Shown one piece after another: positions 33,609 through 42,280 of a stretch of DNA of 64,000 bases. The stretch lies in assembly GCF_042665295.1 (NCBI RefSeq), contig NZ_JBHTCO010000004.1, positions 310,001-374,000 of the forward strand. The letters run 5' to 3'. Made by a program: the position numbers and the translations under genes. Position 1 is the stretch's first letter. Each line of letters opens with the position of its first letter. The stretch comes from Scopulibacillus_A cellulosilyticus. Its GTDB lineage: Bacteria; Bacillota; Bacilli; Bacillales; Sporolactobacillaceae. Below the pieces are notes generated by a model. That model was given only the letters and a program-made list of their open reading frames with translations. It was not told where the DNA came from and searched no databases.

Positions 33609-35009
33609 ATGATTGAATTAACACCACGGCTTGATGAAACAAAAGCAGATCCTTTATACATCCAGCTTTATGACTATATTAGAGAGGAAATCCAAGCGGG
33701 AAGAATTGTTGCCGGAACACGTCTGCCTTCAAAAAGAAAGCTGGCAAATCATTTACGGATCAGCCTTAACACGATTGATGCTGCTTACCAGCAGTTATCA
33801 GCTGAAGGATATATTGATGCTCTGCCGAGGAAAGGGTTTTTCGCGCGGGAAATTGATGAAGGATCGATCATACCGCAAACAGCGGATCAGGGCCTAATAG
33901 GAATTAAAAAGCCGGAAAAGCGAATCTATCGTTATGATTTCAGTCATTCTGAAATTGATTTGGACCATTTCCCTTATTCAACCTGGAGACGGTTGATGGA
34001 CGAATGTATCAGACCGGAGCATAAGGAATTGCTGAAAATTGGCGACCCTCAAGGTGAATGGGAGTTACGATGTGAAATATCAAAATATCTATATCAATCG
34101 AGAGGTGTTAAATGTCTGCCTGATCAAATAGTCATAGGTGCAGGCAGTCAAAACACAATGGGGCTGCTTGGAAGGCTTCTTTGCCGGACTTGCGTCTATG
34201 CCATAGAAGACCCCGGCTATATTCGGATAAGACCAGTCTTAGAAAGTCTTGGGGCTGAAATTAAGGATATACCGTTGGATAAGGAAGGATTGACTGTATC
34301 AATACTTGAACAAACTGATGTCAAAATAACCTATGTGACGCCATCACACCAATTTCCGACTGGAACGATTATGCCAATTGGTCGTCGACTGCAATTATTA
34401 AATTGGTCAGAGGAGAAAGAGGACCGTTATATTATAGAAGATGATTATGATAGTGAATTTAGATATAAAGGTAAACCGATACCTGCATTGAAAAGTCTTG
34501 AATCAGGAGAAAATGTCATTTATATGGGGACATTTTCTAAGGCGCTTCTGCCTTCTCTTAGAATGAGTTATATCGTTTTGCCTGAACGGCTGCTTAACTT
34601 CTACGAACAAAACAAACATCATTATAAACAGGCGGTTTCCCGTATTGAACAGAGAGCCGTGCAGCTTTTTATGGAAAGAGGTCATTGGGAAAAGCACCTC
34701 AATAAAATGAGAAATGTTTACAAAAAGAAACAAGAAGCTCTTTTATCTGCCCTGGAAAAATGTATGGAAGGTCAATATGAAGTTATCGGAGAAAACTCGG
34801 GCTTACACATACTATTAAAAGTTAACAATGGGATGTCTGAAAAGGAACTTATAGAGTCAGCGAAGGAACAAAGCGTCAAAGTCTATCCGACGTCTATTTA
34901 TTATTCGACAGCGGAGCCGCCTGAATCAATTGTTTTGTTAGGGTTTGCGGGTCTTTCAGAAAAGGATATTAAGGCTGCCATCCATTTATTAGCCGAGACA
35001 TGGTTTTGA
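33609..35009 (+). CDS. MocR-type regulator (GntR HTH fused to class I aminotransferase)
   Basis: A 466-aa PLP-dependent transcription factor. Residues 1-75 form a GntR winged helix (RLPSKRKLANHLRISLNTIDAAYQQL); the rest is an aminotransferase-like domain with the PLP lysine in MGTFSKALLPSLRMSY and IIEDDYDSEFRY. ATG 33609 follows GGAGGAG by six bases. It lies divergent from an EamA transporter, a common arrangement for MocR regulators controlling export or metabolism of amino compounds. The effector is not known. Confidence 0.9.
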   Translation: MIELTPRLDETKADPLYIQLYDYIREEIQAGRIVAGTRLPSKRKLANHLRISLNTIDAAYQQLSAEGYIDALPRKGFFAREIDEGSIIPQTADQGLIGIKKPEKRIYRYDFSHSEIDLDHFPYSTWRRLMDECIRPEHKELLKIGDPQGEWELRCEISKYLYQSRGVKCLPDQIVIGAGSQNTMGLLGRLLCRTCVYAIEDPGYIRIRPVLESLGAEIKDIPLDKEGLTVSILEQTDVKITYVTPSHQFPTGTIMPIGRRLQLLNWSEEKEDRYIIEDDYDSEFRYKGKPIPALKSLESGENVIYMGTFSKALLPSLRMSYIVLPERLLNFYEQNKHHYKQAVSRIEQRAVQLFMERGHWEKHLNKMRNVYKKKQEALLSALEKCMEGQYEVIGENSGLHILLKVNNGMSEKELIESAKEQSVKVYPTSIYYSTAEPPESIVLLGFAGLSEKDIKAAIHLLAETWF

Positions 35010-35208
35010 TATGCTTTTTTAAAATAGGCAAAATTCCATAATTATCACTGGATTTTTGAGCTATTCTCAATTACCGGTGATATAATAAATATATAAGAAA
35101 AAAGTCTCACTTTATTTCATAAAAGATTGTCCGATGATTGTTAGCTTTCTAGTGATTTTCAAATGATGGTCTTGTTTTGAAGTAAAAAGCATAAAGGGAG
35201 TGATATTC

Positions 35209-35673
35209 TTGAAGGTCAGAGATTTCATGATAACAGATGTGATTTATGTAAAAAAAGACGAGACCGTTCGGCAATTGTTAAGAAAACTTGTAACTCACAA
35301 AATTGGCGGTGTGCCAGTACTGGACGATGAGCACAAGCTGCTTGGCATGATCAGTGACGGCGATGTGGTACGTGCACTGGCTAATAATAAGCAGCAAACA
35401 ACTTTTGACTTTTATTCAATGATTATTAGACTTGAAAAGACAGAGCTCAAAACTTCAGTCAAAAGGAAGATGGATTGGACAGTAGACAAGGTGATGACGA
35501 AGCGGAAGCTGTATTACGTTAACCCAGATGACGACTTTGAAGAGGTGCTGAATATTCTTTCTAAGCATCATTTTAAGAAAATACCGGTGATTAATCCGGC
35601 TGGCAGGGTAGTTGGTGTTATCAGCCGCGGCGATGTGATTCGTTTTATCAGTCAACAAATTACCGAAGAATGA
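35209..35673 (+). CDS. CBS-domain pair protein
   Basis: A 154-aa protein made of two CBS domains (about residues 8-62 and 92-150), each with the usual VPVLD/IPVIN and GVISRGDVIRF endings. CBS pairs bind adenine nucleotides and act as energy or redox sensors. TTG 35209 was chosen, eight bases after AAAGGGAG; GTG 35200 overlaps that site. Monocistronic with a clear terminator. Function beyond ligand sensing is unknown. Confidence 0.86.
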   Translation: MKVRDFMITDVIYVKKDETVRQLLRKLVTHKIGGVPVLDDEHKLLGMISDGDVVRALANNKQQTTFDFYSMIIRLEKTELKTSVKRKMDWTVDKVMTKRKLYYVNPDDDFEEVLNILSKHHFKKIPVINPAGRVVGVISRGDVIRFISQQITEE

Positions 35674-35690
35674 TTTTTATTAACGTTTTT

Positions 35691-35731
35691 AAAACCTTAG
35701 TTCAACGTGTTTATGGACTAAGGTTTTTGTT
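35691..35731 (+). terminator. Intrinsic terminator after the CBS gene
   Basis: Perfect 11-bp stem AAAACCTTAGT/ACTAAGGTTTT around a 15-base loop, ending in TTTTTG. Confidence 0.8.
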
Positions 35732-35769
35732 TGCCTATAAACAAAAATAGTAACCCATAACAATTGATC

Positions 35770-35808
35770 TTTACAAAGTCTTTACACTGCCTTTATATGA
35801 TATTAACT
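35770..35808 (+). promoter_or_regulatory. Pho box array upstream of pstS
   Basis: Four hexamers TTTACA, TTTACA, TTTATA, TTAACT start at 35770, 35781, 35792 and 35803, exactly 11 bases apart. This fits the phased TT(A/T)ACA repeats bound by PhoP. The array replaces the -35 region. Confidence 0.88.
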
Positions 35809-35815
35809 ATTTTCT

Positions 35816-35821
35816 TATAAT
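35816..35821 (+). promoter_or_regulatory. -10 element of the pst operon
   Basis: Perfect TATAAT seven bases after the last Pho-box hexamer; no -35 consensus, consistent with PhoP activation. Confidence 0.75.
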
Positions 35822-35862
35822 CTAAAACTGTAAAATACAAAGACAGTTTTAGAGGGGGAAAA

Positions 35863-36789
35863 ATGATGAAGATCAAAAGTTGGATGTCAGCAGCACTTGT
35901 TATTATGTTGATAGCTTTTACAGTCGGATGTGGAAAGAGTACAGATTCAACAAACACTGCAAGTACAAAGTCAGCTGACACAGAGAGTAAATCTGGCGGA
36001 GATTTATCAGGTAAATTGACAATCGGCGGTTCAACAGCTTTACAGCCATTAGCTGCCGCTGCCGCAAAAGAATTTATGAATCTGCATCCAGGAGTGCAAA
36101 TCCAGGTGCAAGGCGGGGGAAGCGGTACGGGGCTTAGCCAAGCAGCAAAAGGAAACTTGGATATCGGTATGTCGGATTACTTTGCTGATGCAGAAAAAGA
36201 TATTTCAGCTGAAAATTTAGAAGATCATAAAGTCGCTGTTGTTGGTATGACAGCAGCAGTTAATCCAAAAACAGGTGTGACTAATCTCTCAAAGGATGAG
36301 CTGAAGAAAGTCTTTACAGGCAAGGTTCATGATTGGTCAGAAGTTGGCGGTAAAAAAGGAAAAATTACGCTTGTAAACAGACCGGATGGTTCCGGCACAC
36401 GGGCAACATTCGACCAATTTGCTTTAGATAATGCGACTCCGGCAGAAGGAATTACTCAAGATTCTTCAAATACGGTTAGTAAAATCATTTCTGATACACC
36501 GGGAGCCATTGGTTATCTTGCCCTATCTTACTTTAATAATCATTCAGTTACAAAGTTAAGCATTGATGGCGTGAAAGCGACGGAAGATAACGTAACTTCC
36601 GGAAAATTTCCTGTATGGGCTTATGAACACATGTATACAAAGGGCAAACCTAATCAGTTAGAACAAGCATTTCTCAAATTTATGATGAGTGAAGAAGTTC
36701 AAGACAAACTTGTTCCTGCTCAAGGATATATTTCGGTAGCTAAAATGAATGTTGAACGAAATGCCGAAGGAAAGACGACAAAGAAATAG
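35863..36789 (+). CDS. pstS: Phosphate ABC transporter substrate-binding lipoprotein PstS
   Basis: A 308-aa phosphate-binding lipoprotein: signal peptide with lipobox FTVGC (about residues 9-23), then the phosphate-binding loops GGSTALQP, GGGSGTGLSQ and NRPDGSGTRATF. GAGGGGG lies before the ATG; the adjacent ATG at 35866 is equally possible. First gene of pstSCAB behind a strong Pho-box array, so induced by phosphate starvation. Confidence 0.95.
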   Translation: MMKIKSWMSAALVIMLIAFTVGCGKSTDSTNTASTKSADTESKSGGDLSGKLTIGGSTALQPLAAAAAKEFMNLHPGVQIQVQGGGSGTGLSQAAKGNLDIGMSDYFADAEKDISAENLEDHKVAVVGMTAAVNPKTGVTNLSKDELKKVFTGKVHDWSEVGGKKGKITLVNRPDGSGTRATFDQFALDNATPAEGITQDSSNTVSKIISDTPGAIGYLALSYFNNHSVTKLSIDGVKATEDNVTSGKFPVWAYEHMYTKGKPNQLEQAFLKFMMSEEVQDKLVPAQGYISVAKMNVERNAEGKTTKK

Positions 36790-36806
36790 CCGAAAGGGGG
36801 TAAACG

Positions 36807-37769
36807 ATGATTGTTAAGAACGGTGAACCTTATGTCGATGATACAGCGATTAATCGAAGGCTAATCAAAAAGGATTTATCATATAAAACAATCTTCTCTA
36901 AAAAGAGAGAGTATCGCGGGAAAATTTTAGTATTCATCAGTGCTTCCTTTATTATGGCGGCAACCATTGCTATCACTCTTTTCTTAACATTTCAAGGGAT
37001 AAGGTCTTTCACGGTTGACAGGGTTAACATTATCAGTTTTCTAGCTGGTCTTAACTGGAATCCGACTGATGTTCAGCATCCGTCTTACGGTGCATTTCCA
37101 TTTATTTTTGGTTCATTATCGGTGACAATACTGGCAGCATTAGTTGCTGCTCCTATCGGCATCGGCAGTGCTTTGTTTATGACGGAAATTGCAAAAAAAT
37201 GGGGACAAAAATTTCTTCAGCCGATCATCGAAATACTAGTCGGCATTCCTTCAGTCGTTTACGGACTTATTGGCATGTCAGTGATTATCCCTTTCATTAG
37301 ATCACAGTTTGGCGGATTAGGTTTTGGGCTGTTAGCCGGAGCCATCGTTGTAGGCGTGATGATTTTACCGACAGTGACGAGTATAGCAGCCGATGCGCTT
37401 AAATCAGTACCGGATGATTTACGCCATGCTTCCTATGCGTTAGGTGCAACGAAATGGCAAACGATCTATAAGGTTGTTATCCCGGCTGCATTGCCTTCAT
37501 TGCTTACGGCAATTGTACTTGGGATGTCAAGGGCATTTGGCGAGGCACTGGCGGTACAGATGGTGATTGGCAATGCCAAGGATCTTCCCCATTCACTCAT
37601 TGAACCGGCGGCAACGCTAACCACTATTATAACTCTAAGTATGGGACATACAACGGATGGCAGTGTCTTAAATGATGTCCTTTGGTCGCTCGGGTTAATT
37701 TTACTCGTTATGTCTTATATATTTATCATTTTGATACGCTTTCTGTCCAGAAGGGGGCGGCTGTTATGA
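36807..37769 (+). CDS. pstC: Phosphate ABC transporter permease PstC
   Basis: A 320-aa inner-membrane permease with six helices and the EAA loop DALKSVPDDLRHASYALGAT that docks PstB. An N-terminal cytoplasmic extension of about 45 residues precedes helix 1, longer than in some homologs. GAAAGGGGG lies eight bases upstream. It overlaps pstA by four bases (ATGA). Confidence 0.94.
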   Translation: MIVKNGEPYVDDTAINRRLIKKDLSYKTIFSKKREYRGKILVFISASFIMAATIAITLFLTFQGIRSFTVDRVNIISFLAGLNWNPTDVQHPSYGAFPFIFGSLSVTILAALVAAPIGIGSALFMTEIAKKWGQKFLQPIIEILVGIPSVVYGLIGMSVIIPFIRSQFGGLGFGLLAGAIVVGVMILPTVTSIAADALKSVPDDLRHASYALGATKWQTIYKVVIPAALPSLLTAIVLGMSRAFGEALAVQMVIGNAKDLPHSLIEPAATLTTIITLSMGHTTDGSVLNDVLWSLGLILLVMSYIFIILIRFLSRRGRLL

Positions 37770-38650
37770 ACAGCATGAAAGTTAATCGTATTTCAACCTT
37801 CCTTATTATCTGCTGCGCGGTTATAATGGCCGGCATTTTAGCAGGACTCATCGGCTATATATTATATCAAGGTGTGTCCAATATCAGTCTTCACTTTCTT
37901 ACTTCTGATGCCAGTGCATTTCTGGCTGGAGGAGGTATAAAAAACCAGCTTTGGAATTCCTTTTATATTTTATTGATTACCATGATTTTAACTGTACCTC
38001 TTGGCATTGCCGGCGGGATTTATATGGCGGAATACGCAAAGCCAAATAAACTGACTGGTTTCATGCGTTCTTGCCTTGAAGTATTATCTTCTCTGCCATC
38101 AATCGTTGTCGGCATGTTCGGCTTGCTCGTTTTTGTTAATTTCTTTCATTGGGAGTACTCGATTTTATCAGGGGCTTTAGCCTTGACTGTGTTTAATCTG
38201 CCTGTGATCGTCAGAGTTTGTGAAGATGCCCTTCGTTCTGTCCCTCATGACCAAAGGTTGTCTGGGCTTGCTTTAGGATTGACACAATGGCATACAATCA
38301 AAAAAGTGTTGCTGCCTGCCGCTTTTCCCGGTATTTTAACAGGCTTGATTTTATCGGCCGGCAGGGTGTTTGGAGAATCAGCAGCACTCTTATTTACAGC
38401 GGGATTATCGACACCAAATCTCGATTTTACCAATTGGAATCCGCTGGCACCCAACTCTCCTTTAAATCTCCTTCGTTCAGCGGAAACATTATCCGTTCAT
38501 ATTTGGGCGGTTAATTCTGACAGTATTATTCCTGATGCGAAACAAGTTGCAAGCGGGGCAGCAGCTGTATTAGTCATATGCATCTTGCTTTTCAACTTAT
38601 TTGCACGCTGCCTCGGCAAGTTAGTCGAAAGAAAAATGATTGGAAAATAA
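37766..38650 (+). CDS. pstA: Phosphate ABC transporter permease PstA
   Basis: A 294-aa permease partner of PstC, with the EAA loop EDALRSVPHDQRLSGLALGLT. The start is ATG 37766, overlapping the pstC stop (ATGA), with AAGGGGGCGG upstream; the frame is open further up inside pstC without a start site. Translational coupling to pstC is likely. Confidence 0.94.
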   Translation: MNSMKVNRISTFLIICCAVIMAGILAGLIGYILYQGVSNISLHFLTSDASAFLAGGGIKNQLWNSFYILLITMILTVPLGIAGGIYMAEYAKPNKLTGFMRSCLEVLSSLPSIVVGMFGLLVFVNFFHWEYSILSGALALTVFNLPVIVRVCEDALRSVPHDQRLSGLALGLTQWHTIKKVLLPAAFPGILTGLILSAGRVFGESAALLFTAGLSTPNLDFTNWNPLAPNSPLNLLRSAETLSVHIWAVNSDSIIPDAKQVASGAAAVLVICILLFNLFARCLGKLVERKMIGK

Positions 38651-38665
38651 GAGGAGGCTGATTAT

Positions 38666-39469
38666 ATGTTGACACAACTAAAGGAAAAGGTCATTTATCC
38701 TGAACCAAAAAAACAATCTGTGATTATTGAAGTGAATGACCTCAATGTTTATTACAAAAATAACCACGCTGTAAAAAATGTATCTATCCCAATTCGGGAG
38801 CGATCAATAACCGCTTTAATCGGACCTTCCGGATGCGGAAAATCATCTTTTTTAAGAACGATAAACCGCATGAATGATTTGATTGCAGGTGCCAAATGCC
38901 AAGGTGAGATCATGTATGATGGCATTAATCTATTAGACAAGAAAATTGATGTAGTAGCGCTTCGCAAAGAAATAGGTATGGTTTTTCAAAAACCCAACCC
39001 TTTCCCCAAATCTATTTACGAAAATATCGCTATGCCGTTAAAATTTTCCGGTATTCGCGGCAAGACGCGTATCAATGAAATTGTTGAGGAAAGCTTGTTC
39101 CAGGCAGCATTGTTAGAAGAAGTGAAGGATCGCCTGACCCAATCGGCATTATCGCTATCAGGAGGACAGCAGCAACGGCTTTGTATTGCCAGAGCTCTCG
39201 CCTTAAAGCCCAAGGTGCTTCTGTTAGATGAACCGACATCTGCAATAGATCCTGTATCAAGCGCCAAGATTGAAGATTTACTTTTAACATTAAAAAAACA
39301 AGTGTCGCTCGTAATCGTTACTCACAACATGCAACAAGCAGCAAGGATCGCAGATCAAACCGCCTTTTTCTATGAAGGAGAGGTCGTGGAATATGATGAT
39401 ACGCCTGTTATGTTTACCAACCCGGCTTTTAAAAGAACAGAAGACTATATCAACGGCCGATTTGGGTAA
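38666..39469 (+). CDS. pstB: Phosphate ABC transporter ATP-binding protein PstB
   Basis: A 267-aa ATPase with Walker A GPSGCGKSS (53-61), signature LSGGQQQR, Walker B VLLLDEPTSAID and switch histidine IVTHN. NRMNDLIAGAKCQGEI is typical of PstB. AGAGGAGG lies ten bases before the ATG. Only one pstB is present (B. subtilis has two), and no phoU follows. Confidence 0.95.
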   Translation: MLTQLKEKVIYPEPKKQSVIIEVNDLNVYYKNNHAVKNVSIPIRERSITALIGPSGCGKSSFLRTINRMNDLIAGAKCQGEIMYDGINLLDKKIDVVALRKEIGMVFQKPNPFPKSIYENIAMPLKFSGIRGKTRINEIVEESLFQAALLEEVKDRLTQSALSLSGGQQQRLCIARALALKPKVLLLDEPTSAIDPVSSAKIEDLLLTLKKQVSLVIVTHNMQQAARIADQTAFFYEGEVVEYDDTPVMFTNPAFKRTEDYINGRFG

Positions 39470-39490
39470 ATATAGAATGATAGTATTAAA

Positions 39491-39577
39491 AAGTCGCTCC
39501 AAAAGAGAGGGAAGTTGCCCCTAAAAGGGGGAGAGGCCGCTCCTAAAGCGAGAAAAGTTACCCCTAAAAGGGAGAAG
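39491..39577 (+). repeat. Imperfect 21-22 bp tandem repeats with small hairpins, between pstB and phoP
   Basis: About four units begin with AAGT(C/T)GC or a variant; units 2 and 4 contain CCCCTAAAAGGGG or CCCCTAAAAGGG, unit 3 CGCTCCTAAAGCG. Each can fold into a short hairpin with a TAAA-type loop. No T-run follows, so they are not ordinary terminators. Confidence 0.6.
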
Positions 39578-39684
39578 TTGACTATTGCATCTAAAAAATT
39601 ACTGGTAATAGTAAGAGAGTTGCTTATAATTTGATATATTAGTTAAAAAGAATTATAAAAAATGAAGCAGGGAGTAGTCATTCA

Positions 39685-40383
39685 ATGAAAAAAATTTTAG
39701 TCGTTGAAGATGAACAATCAATTGTAACTTTACTCGAATATAACTTATCACAGGCAGGATTTCATGTTTTGGCAGCATCAGACGGCCACACTGCTATAAA
39801 GCTGGCGGAAGAAGAACGGCCTGATTTGACGGTTCTTGATCTTATGCTTCCAGGCATGGACGGCCTTGATGTATGCCGGTATATGCGTGAACAACAATTG
39901 ATGATTCCTATTATTATGTTAACGGCTAAAGATGACGAATTCGATAAGGTATTAGGACTTGAACTTGGCGCCGATGACTATATGACAAAACCATTTAGCC
40001 CGAGAGAATTGATCGTTCGTATTAAGACAATTCTCCGCCGGTTCGAACAAGCGTCTGAAGAGATACAACCCGCGGATCACACATCTATGACTATTGGGGA
40101 AATTTTAATTTATCCAGAAAAATACGAAGCCTACGTTCGCGGCAAAGAAATTGTTTTAACATCAAAAGAATTTGAATTGCTTGTTTACCTCGCAAAACAT
40201 AAAAGGCGCGTTCTGTCACGAAAGCAATTGCTGAATGCGGTATGGAATTTTGACTTTGCCGGGGATACCCGTATCGTTGATGTTCACATAAGCCATTTAC
40301 GCAGCAAAATAGAGGAGGACACAAAAAAGCCATATTATATTAAAACCGTTCGGGGTCTTGGATATAAGCTTGAGGTGCCGTGA
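39685..40383 (+). CDS. phoP: Phosphate response regulator PhoP
   Basis: A 232-aa OmpR-family regulator: E9/D10, phosphoacceptor D52 (LDLMLPGMDG), K102 (DDYMTKPF), and a winged helix ending YYIKTVRGLGYKLE. Long identical stretches to B. subtilis PhoP (AKDDEFDKVLGLELGADDYM, WNFDFAGDTRIVDVHISHLR) and its place behind pstSCAB support the name. No phoR kinase follows: the next gene is a nitrilase. GCAGGGAG lies about ten bases before the ATG. Confidence 0.88.
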   Translation: MKKILVVEDEQSIVTLLEYNLSQAGFHVLAASDGHTAIKLAEEERPDLTVLDLMLPGMDGLDVCRYMREQQLMIPIIMLTAKDDEFDKVLGLELGADDYMTKPFSPRELIVRIKTILRRFEQASEEIQPADHTSMTIGEILIYPEKYEAYVRGKEIVLTSKEFELLVYLAKHKRRVLSRKQLLNAVWNFDFAGDTRIVDVHISHLRSKIEEDTKKPYYIKTVRGLGYKLEVP

Positions 40384-40524
40384 TTTAAACCTTGTAAACT
40401 ATTTGATCGATTTTAGAAGCTAATTTAGGTTAGATAATAATAAATTATAAATACTTACATAATGATTTGTGTTAGTTTTACTTATAAGAAGAGATATAAT
40501 CCTAATAGATTGCGAGTGATAAAA

Positions 40525-41472
40525 ATGGAAAAAGCAATTGACCATGTAAAAGTTGCCGTTGTCCAAGCAGCCCCAGTGATAATGAATCTTAATAAAACCC
40601 TTGAAAAGGTGCGTTCTTTAACTTCTGATGCCGCTGAACGAGGTGCGCGATTAGTCCTATTCCCTGAAGCTTTTATTCCCGCATATCCAAGAGGAATGAC
40701 ATTTGGAACGAGGGTAGGGAGCCGTTCGGAAAAAGGCAGAGATGATTGGTATCGATATTGGAGTAATTCAATCTGCGTTCCAAGTCATGAAACGGAAATC
40801 TTAGGTTCGATAGCGAAAGATTATAACGTTTACCTCATCATTGGCGTTATTGAAAGAGAGCATAAATCTGGAACACTGTACTGTACGGCGCTTCATTTTA
40901 GTCCGGATGGCATTCTTTTAGGCAAGCATCGTAAATTAAAACCAACAGCTACTGAAAGAGTCATATGGGGAGAAGGGGATGGCAGCACGCTTCCTGTTTT
41001 TCAAACCCCTTTCGGAAAAATTGGAAGCTTAATATGCTGGGAGAATTACATGCCCCTTGCCCGTATGTCGATGTACAGCCAAGGCATCGAGTTATATTTA
41101 GCCCCAACAGCTGATGCTAGGGAAGTATGGCAATCTTCTATCAGACATATTGCCTTAGAGGGAAGATGTTTTGTTTTATCCTGTAACCAATTTGTGACGA
41201 AAGATATGTATCCAACTGATTTGGCATGTTATGAGGAATTAGAATCGGAACCTGCTGTTATGTGCAACGGCGGCAGTGCGATCGTCGGACCTTTAGGAGA
41301 TTATGTCGTTGCCCCTGTGTTTGGAAAAGAAGACATTCTCATCGGAGATTTAGATTTAACGCAAATCGCAAAAAGCCGGTTTGATTTTGATGTTAATGGA
41401 CATTATTCTCGACCGGATGTTTTCAAAATGTCAATTGATAAAACAAAAAAGATGAATCTTATTGATGAATAA
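40525..41472 (+). CDS. Nitrilase (carbon-nitrogen hydrolase family)
   Basis: A 315-aa enzyme converting nitriles to carboxylic acids and ammonia. The triad is visible: E48 (LFPEAFIP), K137 (KHRKLKPTATER) and C171 in LICWEN, the CWE form marking true nitrilases rather than amidases. ATG 40525 follows GCGAGTGAT; the frame is open 21 codons further upstream but that part is AT-rich and unlike the family. A cupin gene follows on the same strand after a terminator. Substrate unknown. Confidence 0.9.
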   Translation: MEKAIDHVKVAVVQAAPVIMNLNKTLEKVRSLTSDAAERGARLVLFPEAFIPAYPRGMTFGTRVGSRSEKGRDDWYRYWSNSICVPSHETEILGSIAKDYNVYLIIGVIEREHKSGTLYCTALHFSPDGILLGKHRKLKPTATERVIWGEGDGSTLPVFQTPFGKIGSLICWENYMPLARMSMYSQGIELYLAPTADAREVWQSSIRHIALEGRCFVLSCNQFVTKDMYPTDLACYEELESEPAVMCNGGSAIVGPLGDYVVAPVFGKEDILIGDLDLTQIAKSRFDFDVNGHYSRPDVFKMSIDKTKKMNLIDE

Positions 41473-41492
41473 AGTATGATTGGATAAACCCG

Positions 41493-41524
41493 GCCTTGAT
41501 CATTTTATCAAGGCTGTTTTTATC
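41493..41524 (+). terminator. Intrinsic terminator after the nitrilase
   Basis: GCCTTGAT pairs with ATCAAGGC around a six-base loop, then TGTTTTTAT. Confidence 0.8.
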
Positions 41525-41548
41525 TTGTAAACTGAAAAGAGGGATTAA

Positions 41549-42049
41549 ATGGATATTCAATCTCAAACCTATTATTTTGATGATGATGGCACGATTCCAA
41601 ACAACCCTGATTTACCATTATTAATTTATGAAAATGTTTTAGGACAAAATCAATCATTTAATGATATTTTTCAGAAAAATTTTTGGATTAATACTTGGGT
41701 CGGCGGTGTTTTTTCCTATCACCACTTTCATAGCACAGCCCATGAGGTTCTTGGTGTTGAAAGCGGCAATGCCATTTTGCGATTAGGAGGTGAAAAAGGT
41801 AAGGACATTGAAGTAAACAAAGGAGATGTACTGATTATACCTGCAGGAGTTGGGCATAAAAACATCAAATCATCTGCAGATTTCACCGTAGTCGGAGGGT
41901 ATCCAAAGGGACAAGATTGGGATTTATGTACCGGGGAGAGCAAAGATAGACCAAAATTTCTCCAGAATATAAAACATGTCCCGCTTCCGGAAACGGATCC
42001 GGTTTTTGGTTCAAAAGGTCCGTTGATCGATGCATGGAAAATTAAATAA
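41549..42049 (+). CDS. Cupin-domain protein (YjlB-like)
   Basis: A 166-aa single-domain cupin. Motif 1 is HHFHSTAHEVLGVESGNAILRLGG and motif 2 GDVLIIPAGVGHKNI, giving candidate metal ligands. It resembles B. subtilis YjlB, of unknown function. AGAGGG lies before the ATG. It lies between nitrilase and amidohydrolase genes but with terminators on both sides, so it may be a unit on its own. Confidence 0.82.
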   Translation: MDIQSQTYYFDDDGTIPNNPDLPLLIYENVLGQNQSFNDIFQKNFWINTWVGGVFSYHHFHSTAHEVLGVESGNAILRLGGEKGKDIEVNKGDVLIIPAGVGHKNIKSSADFTVVGGYPKGQDWDLCTGESKDRPKFLQNIKHVPLPETDPVFGSKGPLIDAWKIK

Positions 42050-42075
42050 GAGCTGTTTATGCCTCTATCATTATC

Positions 42076-42107
42076 AGTCCGTTTATATGCAAAACGGACT
42101 TTTATTT
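42076..42107 (+). terminator. Intrinsic terminator after the cupin gene
   Basis: Perfect 9-bp stem AGTCCGTTT/AAACGGACT with a seven-base loop and TTTATTT. Confidence 0.75.
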
Positions 42108-42280
42108 AAATTTGTAATAATGTTTATTAGAAATTGAAATATATCTAAATTTGTCGAAGGGATTGCCTGTCCAAAAATTGAATGTTTTAATATAATTTAA
42201 TATTGTAAAAAGTAAGGTCATTAACACATCATTAAGATCTGATCTAATTTTATTTTAGTAAATAGGGGAGAGGATTTAAT

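Noticed and set aside
39491..39577. CRISPR-like repeat array
   Set aside because: Units are short, contiguous without spacers and imperfect; no cas genes nearby.
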